Shown: piece by piece, positions 1-15,861 of the stretch
How the letters are laid out: each line of letters starts with the position of its first letter
Numbering within the stretch: position 1 is the stretch's first letter
Assembly: GCA_022414725.1 (NCBI GenBank)
Contig: CM039463.1
Location: 83,696,487-83,760,486, forward strand
Origin: Microglena sp. YARC
Lineage: Eukaryota > Chlorophyta > Chlorophyceae > Chlamydomonadales > Chlamydomonadaceae
Direction of reading: 5' to 3'
DNA: 64,000 bases
The notes under the pieces: generated by a model
Databases searched by the model: none
The model's input: the letters and a program-made list of their open reading frames with translations, nothing else
What the model was told of the DNA's origin: nothing
Translations under genes and position numbers: made by a program

Positions 1-460
1 TCAGGCAAGCCCAAGACGAGTGGGGGTGGGGGTGTGAGTGGGACGAGTGAGTGTGTGGGGGTGGGAGTGTGTGTGGGGGGGGTAGGTGTGTGTGGGGGGG
101 GGGGGAAGGAACTTGTACACATGATCTTGAGTGCTGATGAGATCAGCCTCAAGCGCCGCCCAAACATGTCTCAGGTCAGCTCGAGATGAGTGGGACGAGT
201 GGGTGGGTGGGGGGGTCTGGGTTTGGGGGTGGGGGTGGAACTTGTCCAAGCTCTGGCTTGCTGTCATTCGGATCTGCTTCTGTAATGCTGCCAAAACCAA
301 ACCAAACCAAACTAATCAAACCCGACCCGACCCGACCCAACCCAACTCTATCCGAACCAACCCTATCCAAACCAAACCAAACCAAACCTATCCAAACCAA
401 ACAAAACAAAACCAGCCCAACCCTTCAAGCTCTGTCGCGCCATATACTTATATCTGTCAG
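1..460. repeat. G/T-rich low-complexity DNA and CCAAA/CCGAC pentamer tract
   Basis: Positions 1-120 and 186-240 are G-rich with GTGTGGGGG runs. Positions 287-420 are a degenerate pentanucleotide tract (CCAAA grading into CCGAC and CCAAC). The same tract recurs at about 862-1005, each time just before a copy of the SEL1L exon head, so about 200 bp (tract plus exon head) was duplicated. This is intron sequence of the SEL1L gene. I see no convincing coding exon here, and upstream SEL1L exons must lie outside the window. Confidence 0.7.
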
Positions 461-522
461 GTTTTCCACTGGTACAACAAGTCTGTTGCCAACAACTTGA
501 CCGATGGTCTCTTCTACTTGGG
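461..522 (+). pseudogene. Partial copy of SEL1L exon head with splice acceptor
   Basis: After a CTGTCAG acceptor, about 62 bp match the start of the genuine exon at 1029 (encoding VFHWYNKSVANNLT and onward). Identity stops inside the LFYLG codons, where a dispersed GGCGGAGCCCCC-type element (family A) begins. The copy has no donor and cannot work as a complete exon, but its acceptor looks usable. Confidence 0.8.
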
Positions 523-735
523 CGGAGCCCCCTCTTCAAGGGGGCGGGAGCCCCCAGTGTTACCTTGTTGTCTGCCCGACCGACCGACCGACCGAAACAT
601 TGAAGCCTGACACGTCAGCCAACGGTCTCGTGACTAACTCGCTTCCGTTGCCACCTGTCGCTGGGTCGCGAACATTCTCCGTCATTGATTAGCGTCTCGT
701 GCGACGCTGCATCGAACTCGGACACATGATCTACA
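521..735 (+). mobile_element. Dispersed repeat family A, copy 1
   Basis: This element of about 215 bp begins GGCGGAGCCCCCT and ends near GCGACGCTGCATCG. Landmarks are GGCGGGAGCCCCCAG, TTGAAGCCTGACACGTCAGCC and TGCCACCTGTCG. Related copies lie at 2910-3119 (continuing at 3735), 28840-29025 (+), and reversed at about 15165-15375 and 32905-33090. There is no ORF. It behaves like a short non-autonomous interspersed element of unknown class. Confidence 0.65.
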
Positions 736-775
736 GTGCTGAAGAGCTAAACCACACACATTCTATATCTGTCAG

Positions 776-856
776 GTTTTCCACTGGTACAACAAGTCTA
801 CAGCCAATAACTTGACTGAGTGTCTCTTCTACCTGGGCTGGGCACACCATCAGGGC
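776..856 (+). pseudogene. Second partial copy of SEL1L exon head
   Basis: After CTGTCAG, 81 bp match the true exon at 1029-1109 with several substitutions, one of which turns the GAG codon after Thr into the start of GAGTGT. Homology ends after the HHQG codons and an in-frame TGA follows. No donor is present. Confidence 0.8.
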
Positions 857-1028
857 TGAATTGCTGCAAAAAACAAACCAAACTTAACCAAACTAATCAA
901 TCCCAAACCAAACCAAACCAAACCGACCCGACCCAACCCAACCTGACCCGAGCCGATCCGACCCGACCCAATCCAACCCAGCCCAGCCCAGCCCAACCCT
1001 TTAAGCTCTGTCTTCTTATATCTGACAG

Positions 1029-4000
1029 GTTTTCCACTGGTACAACAAGTCTGTTGCCAACAACTTGACCGAGGGTCTCTTCTACCTGGGCTGGGCACAC
1101 CATCAGGGCGTGGGTACGCTGCCAAACAACACCCGGGCAAAGGAGTTGTATCAGCAAGCCATCAAACAGGCTGGCAAGGACTACGTCCGTGGGCTTGCCG
1201 CTCGGGCAGCTCTAGTGGCCCTGTCCATCGAGGAGTCCATCGAGCCCTATGCAGGTACGATGCACTGATTTTGCTTTCTTCCTTTTTTTACACCCAAGCA
1301 AAGCAGTGATACCAGCGTAGTACTAGGCTGCACTGTTTTTTTGTTTCGTTTTTTTGCTTTTTTTTGCTTTCATCCGAGCAAAGGAGTGATACCGGTGTGG
1401 CATCAAACAGGCTGGCAAGGACTACTTCCATGGGCTCACTGCTCGGGCAGCTCTAGTGGCTCTGTCCATCGAGGAGTCCATCGAGCCCTATGCAGGTAAG
1501 CTGCACTGCACTTCTTTTCATTTTTGCTTTTTTTGCTTTCACCCGAGAAAAGGAGTGATACCAGCATGCCATCAAACAGGCTGGCAAGGACTACTTCGAT
1601 GGGCTCACTGCTGGAGCAGCTCTAGTGGCTCTGTCCATCGAGGAGTCCATTGAGCCCTATGCTGGTAGGCGGCACTGTTTTTTGCTTTCTTGCTTTTTTT
1701 TCTCTTTCTTTGTTTCTTTGATTTTTATACCCGAGCAAAGGAGAAATACCAACGTGGCATCAAACAGTAGGGATCGGCATATCATATGGTTTTGACCAAA
1801 AGCGAGTATGATATCATATGATATCACACAAATTGCATGATTCAATCTCGTATATAAATGGGAACTTTAGCCTAGTCGGACTGCCGGCATTATATGATAT
1901 CATAGGATGTCAAGGTATTATTTTGTCATTCCCTACTCATATTCCTAGTACTCACAGCCCGTAAAGAATATTATCTATTATCTGTTACCCACCCCACCCC
2001 CACCCCCACCACACACACCCCACCACACACCCCACACACCCCCACACACCACCCACCACACCACCCACCACCACACCACCCACCACATACCACCCCAACC
2101 CCCACCACACCACCCACCACATACCACCCCAACCCCCACCACACACCCCACCACACACCCCACCACACACACCATCAAACAGGCATCAAACAGACATCAA
2201 GTGAAGCTACTGTACGCTGCACTTTTATTTTTCAACCGGGCAGAGGAATTATACCAGCACATACGCACACATAAATTATACACAAACACAAACACACATA
2301 CTCATACATGTACACAGACATGTGCACACACACACATACTCATACACATGCTCATACATGCACACAGACATGTGCACACACACACATACTCATACACATG
2401 CTCATACATGTACACAGACATGTGCACACACACACATACTCATACACATGCTCATACATGTACACAGACATATTCACATACATGTGCATGCACCCATACA
2501 CATGCACATACTGGCATGATTCTATTGCATAATTAAATTATAACTGTAGCATGAACTCAGGGACCCTATGGGTAAAACGATTGTTTGGGGTTCACTTCAT
2601 CAATACTTTTTCTTTTTAGCCCTTCCTGTCACGGTTGGGTACGTCCATTTAGCCTACATGGCTTACCCCTGGACTTATACACACATACACAGTTTCGTCA
2701 CCACTCAACACACACATCACCCCATGAACGAGGAATACGTTGCACCGCCCAAGGCTAAAGCCATCCAACGCCTATTTGACCTACCCCTGTACTGTAACAA
2801 ACATACAGGCAAACATGTACCAACTGTGACATGAGTACAAAGGCTCATCCATCATTGTCTCCAGGTCCGCGAGCCATCCTGAGAGTGTTGAACAAGATCG
2901 CCAACATTTTTGGCGGAGCCCCCTCCTTCAGGATGGCGGGAGCCCCCAGGCGCCCCCAGGGTTGCCCATTTGTCCGTCTGTGCGAGCGACACAAAATTGA
3001 AGCCTGACACGTCAGCCAACTGTCTCATGACTAACTGGCTTCTGTCAGCTCCATCGTTGCCACCTGTCGTTCCGCTTGTTCCGCTGCCAATACACTCCGC
3101 CAATTTTCCGCGTCGCTTGTGTGGTATATGAATACCTTGTAACACGGAATGTCTTGTAACTGGAAGCCTAAGAAATGATCTCAGGAATTTAGACGGCCCT
3201 AAGAGTCAGAAGCACGGCTTAAGACTCCCTTCCCGCTTCCAGCGCGTCTAGACCCTAATGGAACCCTCGTTTTAGGTATTCCCGAGTAGCTGATCAGACA
3301 CTGATCAGTGGGTCAATTCGCTCGGTTTCAACTGCCTACAGAAGTCGTTCGTCATCTGTCGGAAAGTCGTCACCACCGCGTGGCAACTCAGTGGGAGGAT
3401 CGTTATCCACCACAGTTGTGGTGTATCATACGGATATACCCATAAGATTCCCCAATCGGACAACACGTTTTCCTCATACACCACATTTGGTTTCGAGCTT
3501 GGTCGAGTGGGTCGACTGGATGGAAGTTGGGGCCTTCACCAGTACCACGCGGGTTCGATCCCGGGCTGGCGCATGATGGAAACCCTTGCTAGGAGGGGGC
3601 CGGCTCGGCCGGACGTGCACATCTCATACCGGAGGTGGGCGTCGACCTTCGAAAGGGGGGTGAGTTGTGGTGTATCATACGGATATACCCATAAGATTCC
3701 CCAATCGGACAACACGTTTTCCTCATACACCACAGCTTGCGACGCTGCATAGGACTTGTCGAAGTCTCATCTATCCTAGTCTCCAGTTCCGCGAGCCATC
3801 CTGACAGTGTTGAACAAGATCGCCAACATTTACCAAATCTCACCCATGCCTGTCTCCAGGTCCGCGAGCCATCCCCAGAGCGTTGAACAAGATCGCCAAC
3901 ATTTACTACGTCCCATCTATCCTTGTCTCTAGGTCCGCGAGCTATCCTGAGAGTGTTGAACACGATCGCCAACATTTACTTAGTCTCACCCATGCTTGTC

Positions 4001-4505
4001 TCCAGGTCCACGAGCCATCCTGAGAGCGTTGAACAAGATCGCCAACTTGTTCTCCCCCCGCCCGACTGACTACGAAGCCCATGTCCCTCAGTACCGTCAC
4101 GAGTGGGTGAGCCCATCCACGAGCGATGGCCGAGCTGCAATAGACGCTGCCAATCCTGGTGAAGTTGACAGTGAGGGTAGGGCCGAAGAAGCCTCTGGCC
4201 TTGACAAGGGCGATGGAAATGGGGATAGGGACCAGGGTGTGGACGGCAGTGTGTCTGACAGCGAAGCTGAGGATGAGTGGGACGAGGTAAAACTCTTAGC
4301 TGCTGAGGTGTCCCGCAGGTTTGTGGCGTGGCTTGGAGTGAACTGCAGAGCGGTGGTCCATCACATAGATGCACTCACAAATAGGCTGGAAATATCAGAG
4401 GACATGCTGATAGCTGTTATGGTTGCTTCCCTAATAGCAGTTATCGTGCTTCGCCACCAACTTCGGAGCCAGAGGATGGCAGCAGCGCGCACTACAGCAG
4501 CGTAA
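1029..4505 (+). CDS. SEL1L: SEL1L/HRD3-like ERAD adaptor, C-terminal two exons (5' partial)
   Basis: Exons are 1029-1254 and 4006-4505 (242 codons including TAA at 4503-4505); earlier exons lie left of the window. The first exon encodes a Sel1-like repeat: FHWYNKSVANNLTEGLFYLG, then HHQGVGTLPNNTRAKELYQQA, matching the A-LG-G-G-A pattern. The last exon carries an acidic linker and, at about 4401-4456, a single hydrophobic segment (MLIAVMVASLIAVIVL) followed by a short basic tail. That is the order seen in SEL1L/HRD3, the ER membrane partner of the HRD1 ubiquitin ligase that recruits misfolded glycoproteins. The join is phase 1 (GCAG/GTCCACGA) and keeps the frame open. The intron is full of partial exon copies and insertions. 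Family assignment is firm for Sel1 repeat plus C-terminal membrane anchor; orthology is inferred. Confidence 0.84.
1372..1495 (+). pseudogene. Copy of SEL1L exon tail with intact donor
   Basis: About 124 bp reproduce the 3' half of exon 1029-1254 (ACCCGGGCAAAGGAG through CCCTATGCAG) followed by GTAAGC. Relative to the exon, QAIKQAGKDY is partly degraded but the last 60 bp are nearly identical. The intact GT donor makes it a potential decoy 5' splice site. Confidence 0.8.
1540..1664 (+). pseudogene. Second copy of SEL1L exon tail with donor
   Basis: About 125 bp match the exon tail again and end CCCTATGCTG followed by GTAGGC. T-rich spacers (CTTTTTTTGCTTT) separate the copies. More eroded starts of the same unit occur at about 1290-1319, 1727-1767 and 2232-2262. 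The one at 1727 is cut by a MITE after CATCAAACAG. Confidence 0.8.
1768..1937 (+). mobile_element. Palindromic MITE, family B copy 1
   Basis: The ends are TAGGGATCGGCATATCATATG and an inverted TCCCTACT; the interior is rich in CATATGATATCATATG palindromes and contains ACTTTAGCCTAGTCGGACTGCCGGCAT. Related copies are at 7210-7373, 25882-26132 and 33702-33917. It interrupts a decaying SEL1L exon-tail copy right after CATCAAACAG. The same ten bases recur after the C-rich block at about 2164-2173, so the full insert may run to there. Confidence 0.65.
1975..2170. repeat. CCACC/CACAC low-complexity block
   Basis: This is strongly C/A-biased DNA made of CCACACACC, CCACCACACC and CCCCAACCCC units. 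With its left flank (1925-1985) it reappears in inverted orientation at about 25690-25912. ORFs across it (VCGGVCGG-type) are repeat artefacts. Confidence 0.75.
2287..2515. repeat. 50-bp tandem repeat (CATACTCATACACATGCTCA unit)
   Basis: About four units of 50 bp run from the CATACTCATA start through GACATGTGCACACACACA. The first and last are partial. Overlapping histidine/threonine-rich ORFs in three frames are artefacts of the repeat. Confidence 0.85.
2546..2692 (-). mobile_element. Dispersed repeat family C, copy 1 (reverse)
   Basis: On the minus strand this reads GTCCAGGGGTAAGCCATGTA, CCCAACCGTGACAGGAAGGG, TGAACCCCAAACAATCG and on to CCTGAGTTCATG. Other copies: 4970-5116 (+), 9806-9926 (+), 14277-14424 (+), about 14700-14760 (-), 14856-14914 (-) and 29438-29500 (-). 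A more degenerate reverse fragment lies at about 2750-2815. Length is about 145 bp with no ORF, so it is probably a short non-autonomous element. Confidence 0.6.
2865..2906 (+). pseudogene. Copy a of SEL1L last-exon head with acceptor
   Basis: GTCTCCAG precedes 42 bp matching the start of the final exon at 4006 (encoding GPRAIL.VLNKIAN). It is the first of five acceptor-plus-exon-head copies. A family A element was inserted just after it, separating it from copies b-d. Confidence 0.8.
2910..3745 (+). mobile_element. Family A copy 2, split by an LTR-like insertion
   Basis: Family A sequence runs from GGCGGAGCCCCCTCC to CGCGTCGCTTG at 3119, is interrupted, and resumes with GCTTGCGACGCTGCAT at 3735. 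The element sits between the first and second units of the SEL1L acceptor/exon-head array. Confidence 0.75.
3120..3734 (+). mobile_element. Miniature LTR-retrotransposon-like element (TRIM-type)
   Basis: The insert starts TGTGGTATATGA and ends TCATACACCACA (TG...CA ends, 11 of 12 bp inverted match). It is flanked by a perfect 5-bp duplication GCTTG (3115-3119 and 3735-3739), as expected for LTR-element integration. A 72-bp direct repeat is identical at 3414-3485 and 3663-3734. Two bases after the first repeat lies TGGTTTCGAGCTTGG (3488-3502), a primer-binding-site-like sequence beginning TGG. Just before the second is the purine run GAAAGGGGGG (3651-3660), a polypurine-tract candidate. There is no coding capacity. 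If the 5' LTR is 3120-3485, the 3' LTR is internally deleted. Confidence 0.7.
3787..3976 (+). repeat. Tandem acceptor-plus-exon-head array before SEL1L last exon
   Basis: Three units (exon-like parts at 3787-3829, 3860-3902, 3933-3976) repeat every 73-74 bp. Each has a pyrimidine-rich acceptor (GTCTCCAG or GTCTCTAG), about 43 bp of exon head ending GATCGCCAACA, and about 28 bp of intron (TTTACTACGTCTCATCTATC-like). The genuine exon begins at 4006 with the same register, so the last unit flows into coding sequence. Each copy offers an alternative AG. Confidence 0.9.
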
Positions 4506-4637
4506 TGACCCAGTGAGACAACTGTTTCACACAAAGGAATACATACCGTATAAATAACATGGAATGTGTGCTGATAATAATGCTTGCTTTTTTAAAGTAC
4601 GGGCCTATTTGTTGCCCCGTGTTGGAGCACAACTAGT

Positions 4638-4669
<32 letters not shown>
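4638..4669. repeat. (TA)n microsatellite
   Basis: About 15 TA dinucleotides lie in the presumed 3' UTR/downstream region of SEL1L, between two copies of GGGCCTATTTGTTGCC (about 4599 and 4709). Confidence 0.9.
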
Positions 4670-4672
<3 letters not shown>

Positions 4673-4769
4673 TGACTGCTAGGGGGCAGGGCCCCTGTAC
4701 TGCCCAAGTAGGGGCCTATTTGTTGCCTCGAGCAAAACTTGGGAGATCTTTGACTTGATCACTGTTTAT

Positions 4770-4935
4770 TTTTTAGGCTATGGGTTGTAGCTTATAGCCG
4801 ACTCCCTGTCCTCTGGCCAAACCTGATCCCAGCCAGTGTGTCTGAAAGCTGGCATGACAGGCATTCCAACGCAGCTGCAAGCTTTGGGGGTGACCTAATT
4901 GCTGGCTATTGGAGCTGGCGGGAAGCTGCCGTGAG
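4770..4935 (-). mobile_element. Dispersed repeat family D, copy 1 (reverse)
   Basis: On the minus strand this carries AGCTTTC/GCAGCTGC, GGAATGCCTGTCATGC and GGTTTGGCCA-type landmarks shared with 28626-28800 and 39985-40155 on the plus strand. It is about 170 bp, non-coding and moderately diverged between copies. Confidence 0.55.
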
Positions 4936-4969
4936 TAGCAAAACAAAGAAACACTGGACTTGATGTATC

Positions 4970-5116
4970 TATGTATGTTACAGTCCAGGGGTTAGCCAAA
5001 TAGGCTAAAGGGACTTTCCCAACCGTGATAGGAAGCACTTAAAAAGAAAAGGCACTGATGAACTGAACCCCAAACAATCGCTTTACCGACGGGGGGCCTG
5101 AGTTCGTGCTACAGTG
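4970..5116 (+). mobile_element. Family C, copy 2
   Basis: This is an essentially full-length copy, from TATGTTACAGTCCAGGGG through TTCGTGCTACAG. Compared with 14277-14424 the two differ by only a few substitutions, so these two copies may be relatively young. Confidence 0.7.
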
Positions 5117-5200
5117 ATCATTTAATTGTACAATATTATATAATACTGGACTTGATGTAGTCGAACTATCGCTGTTACTTCGGCTGCTGCTGCTGTTATA

Positions 5201-5364
5201 GACCGGTCCTCCCGGTCCAGCTAGAGTGTCCTAGTGCGCCAGGCTTCCCGCCTGGTAGCTTCCGCTGTAGTGCCTCTGCCCGATAGGGCCGGCACCCAGC
5301 GGCGGCAGTACCCTAAGGTACTGTCGCCTTTTCCTTCTTATACCTGCCATGTCGCCTGACATGG
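5201..5364. other. Cluster of five short perfect or near-perfect stem-loops
   Basis: Stems are GACCGG/CCGGTC (5201-5217), CCAGGC/GCCTGG (5239-5255), GCCC/GGGC (5278-5289), a 12-bp stem GGCGGCAGTACC/GGTACTGTCGCC with loop CTAA (5301-5328, one G-T wobble) and CCATGTC/GACATGG (5347-5364). Five hairpins in 165 bp is unusual for intergenic DNA. The cause (structured RNA, transposon end or chance) is unknown. Confidence 0.6.
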
Positions 5365-6547
5365 TATCACGCATATGTAAGCATACATTGCCCGCAGTCC
5401 ATTCCCTGTGTCAGTATAAGATATAACACTCCGGAAAGCTACAGCTGCTGCCCCCTGGGACCCAAGTATTCGGTTCTTAGTGCATTTTCCCATTTGTAAT
5501 CTCTTATTAGCATCGCAGGACTGTAACGACAACACTGACCGGTTTCTTTCTCAAATGACAGGATTTCCACTCGAACGAATGGCTCGTCTTGCCTTAGACT
5601 AAGGCATTTAAGCGTGTGAAATGCGGAGCCATCCCTACAGAAGGACCTAGGCACGGTCGATGGGGATGGGATTCCCTCTTCTTCCCATTACCTGTGCGAC
5701 CTAATTGGCTATTTGTAACAGTTTTTTTTTAGCCAAGATCCATTTGTCAATAATCGAAGTCTTATGAGCCAAAATCCAAGTTAGCAACATAAATCTATAA
5801 TTGTTATGTTACTGCATATACCGTGTTACACAGGGCGTGCGTGAGCCGCGTGGCTGGCATGGGTGACTACCATACCAGGTCAAGAGGCCCATGCCAGCTA
5901 GTGCTGCCTGACAACTCCGTCCGGCAGGCCCGCCTTGAGAACCTACCCTAAGTTGTACGAGCTATTAACACCACCACTTGTGTAACACATCAATACATCA
6001 TCGAGTCTGATTGTATCAATAATGGACCATTAGGCCAGGAGGAGCCCAGGCCCCGAAACATTCTTCAAGGCCGATTGGTTTTTCTGAGAATGGGACTATA
6101 ATGGCATGTATCATGAGCAAGGGCAGCCCGAGAAGCCATAACGCTGCGTCGCACACGTAGCACAGAACTCTGCACAGTGCACACCAACTCCTGCCACCTC
6201 AGCCAGTCGCAGCTGCTCGCGTGGCACCAGCACCGGCACCAGCTTGCTTGCACTAGGGCCAGGATCGGTACCAGCTACCTGTAATATCCTAGGACCCGGA
6301 TTATCTCTCCCGCGGCCAAATGGGTCGGCCAAGCTAATTCGACCTAACTCCCAAATTCGGTTCTTGAAAATTGAAGGGGCTTGCCACCAGCCTCACCTGC
6401 AAACTGAACTAGACGCACCATTCGCCCATTCGTCGACGACACAATTTCAATTTCCGTCCAGCTTTTATTCCTTCTATCTCGTCGCGTTTATTCCTGGAAC
6501 CATTAATCCCATAGCTACATCTTGTGTGACCTCCGCATCTACTCATC
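5365..6547. other. Intergenic region upstream of DNAAF1
   Basis: No gene is recognisable. An inverted pair, GGCTGGCATGGG and CCCATGCCAGC, lies at about 5848-5899, followed by CTGCC/GGCAG. The DNAAF1 promoter should lie near 6260-6540, but I see no clear TATA or other core element. Confidence 0.5.
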
Positions 6548-14273
<7,726 letters not shown>

Positions 14274-14276
14274 GCT

Positions 14277-14424
14277 TGTATGTATGTTACAGTCCAGGGG
14301 TAGGCCAAATTGGCTAAAGGGCCATGCCCAACCGTGATAGGAAGGGCTTAAAAAGAAAAGGCATTGATGAACTGAACCCCAAACAATCGTTCTACCGACG
14401 GGGGCCCTGACTTCGTGCTGTTGT
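14277..14424 (+). mobile_element. Family C, copy 4
   Basis: Starts four bases after the DNAAF1 stop codon, so it forms the beginning of the 3' UTR. Near full length (TATGTTACAGTCCAGGGG to GACTTCGTGCTGTTG). A polyadenylation signal inside it is not evident. Confidence 0.7.
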
Positions 14425-15861
14425 GTAAGCTTGTGGCCGTGTGGTAGGTACCCTCAAACCCTTGTTTTTCAAAATTGGGTTCCAAATTGGGTTCCAGGAA
14501 ATAAGTTCCAGTAATTGGGTCTCGGGGAAAGTGTAATCATCAATCATTACCATAACCCTAAATAGACGCTGTGGTGAATCTCATCTGCAGAAATCCATTT
14601 GACTCCGAGGCCTGACAAGTGAAGATTTGCAACATTGGATGTTTCAGTATGAGCGTTATAAAAAGTGCTGCTGCTTTAAACCTGTAATACAGTTGATTGT
14701 ACATTTGTACTGCCTCTCCAAGTCTCTTGAGCCTATTTGGTAGCCCCTGGACTGTAACATAAATACATGTTGGTGGTTGGCCCCAGTGAAAGCAAACGGG
14801 CTGCCCCCCTCGACCTCTCGCCTCGTAATAAGGTGTACCATTTATTTTGTTTAATGGTTGTCCAAGTCTCTTGAGCCTATTTGGTAACCCCCGGACTGTA
14901 ATACGGTAAGTTGGACTGTAACATGGTAAGCTAAGGGCGCCTGGAGGCAGGCAGGAACTCTACAACGGTACTAGTGCTGCAGGCACTACGGCTAGCGCTA
15001 GCTGGCACACGGCCCGTGCACTGGCATGGTATTCACCCAGTCGGTCACACGGTCCACGTGTGCCTTATATAACACGCCACATTACGGCCAGATGTCGTAC
15101 AGCCGTAGCATAACAAAGACTAATGCACATAATCTAGTGACTACATTCAGAGTGACAAGTCCTAGACGCGTCTAAAGCGACTTGGACAATTGGCGGAGAA
15201 TGTTGGCTATCGGAGCAATAGGTGTAACCGGAATTGAGTGCAGCAGACCGAACCCAGGGGCAACGACAGGTCCAGGAGCCAGTTAGGGCCAAGTTTACGC
15301 GTTGACAACACGACAAACAGACAACAGGACAAACAAACGGAGAAAGGGGTGACTCTGGGGGCTCTGTAAAAAATGTCTGATTCATCCGGATTCACATATA
15401 TTTATCTACACCCAGTTGATAATGTGAGGATGGTTGGAAGACCCCCCCCCCCCCCCCCCCCCCCCCCCCGGAAGTTGGGGAGTGGTCTTGTCTTGGACCA
15501 ACACTCCTACGCTGGCCTGCCTATGCCAACCCACACCAGATGACCCGACAGGCTGGCACGTGACTTCAGGATCAGTGCACGGTACGAACGAAGCTCGGTA
15601 GAAAGGTAGGGAGGAGCTGGGAGGAGGCTCGATACATGGTTTGAGGAAGACGAGTTCTGCCCTGCGAGCTGGAGTTCAACATCTGCTTTCCATCGCATTC
15701 GAAGTTGCCTGTACCTCAGAGCGACTGTACTTCACGTTCAGAGCGTCACACTCCTGCCCCTACTGGCGCCTACTGGTTCCGATTTTAAAAAGCAAAATTT
15801 CAAATTGCGCGCAGACCAGTTTCACTATTCACCGCGTCGAAAGCGGCAGCATCTCCCAGGG
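14425..15861. other. Intergenic region between DNAAF1 and PSF2
   Basis: Holds reverse family C fragments (14700-14760, 14856-14914), family H (14767-14840), a reversed, diverged family A copy (about 15165-15375) and a poly-C run of about 28 bases (15443-15470). No ORF here looks genuine. The PSF2 promoter and 5' UTR should lie in the last few hundred bases; no clear TATA box is visible. Confidence 0.6.

Noticed and set aside
130..175. Possible upstream SEL1L exon (reading ILSADEISLK) ending CAG/GTCAGC
   Set aside because: A related sequence follows family A at 720-750, so it is probably repeat-derived, and it lacks Sel1 features.
287..420. CCAAACC runs as telomere-like repeat
   Set aside because: Pentameric and degenerate, unlike CCCTAAA; the same tract is duplicated before the next exon copy.
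3493..3575. tRNA gene
   Set aside because: Box A and B look right, but the acceptor and T stems do not pair; treated as part of the LTR-like element.
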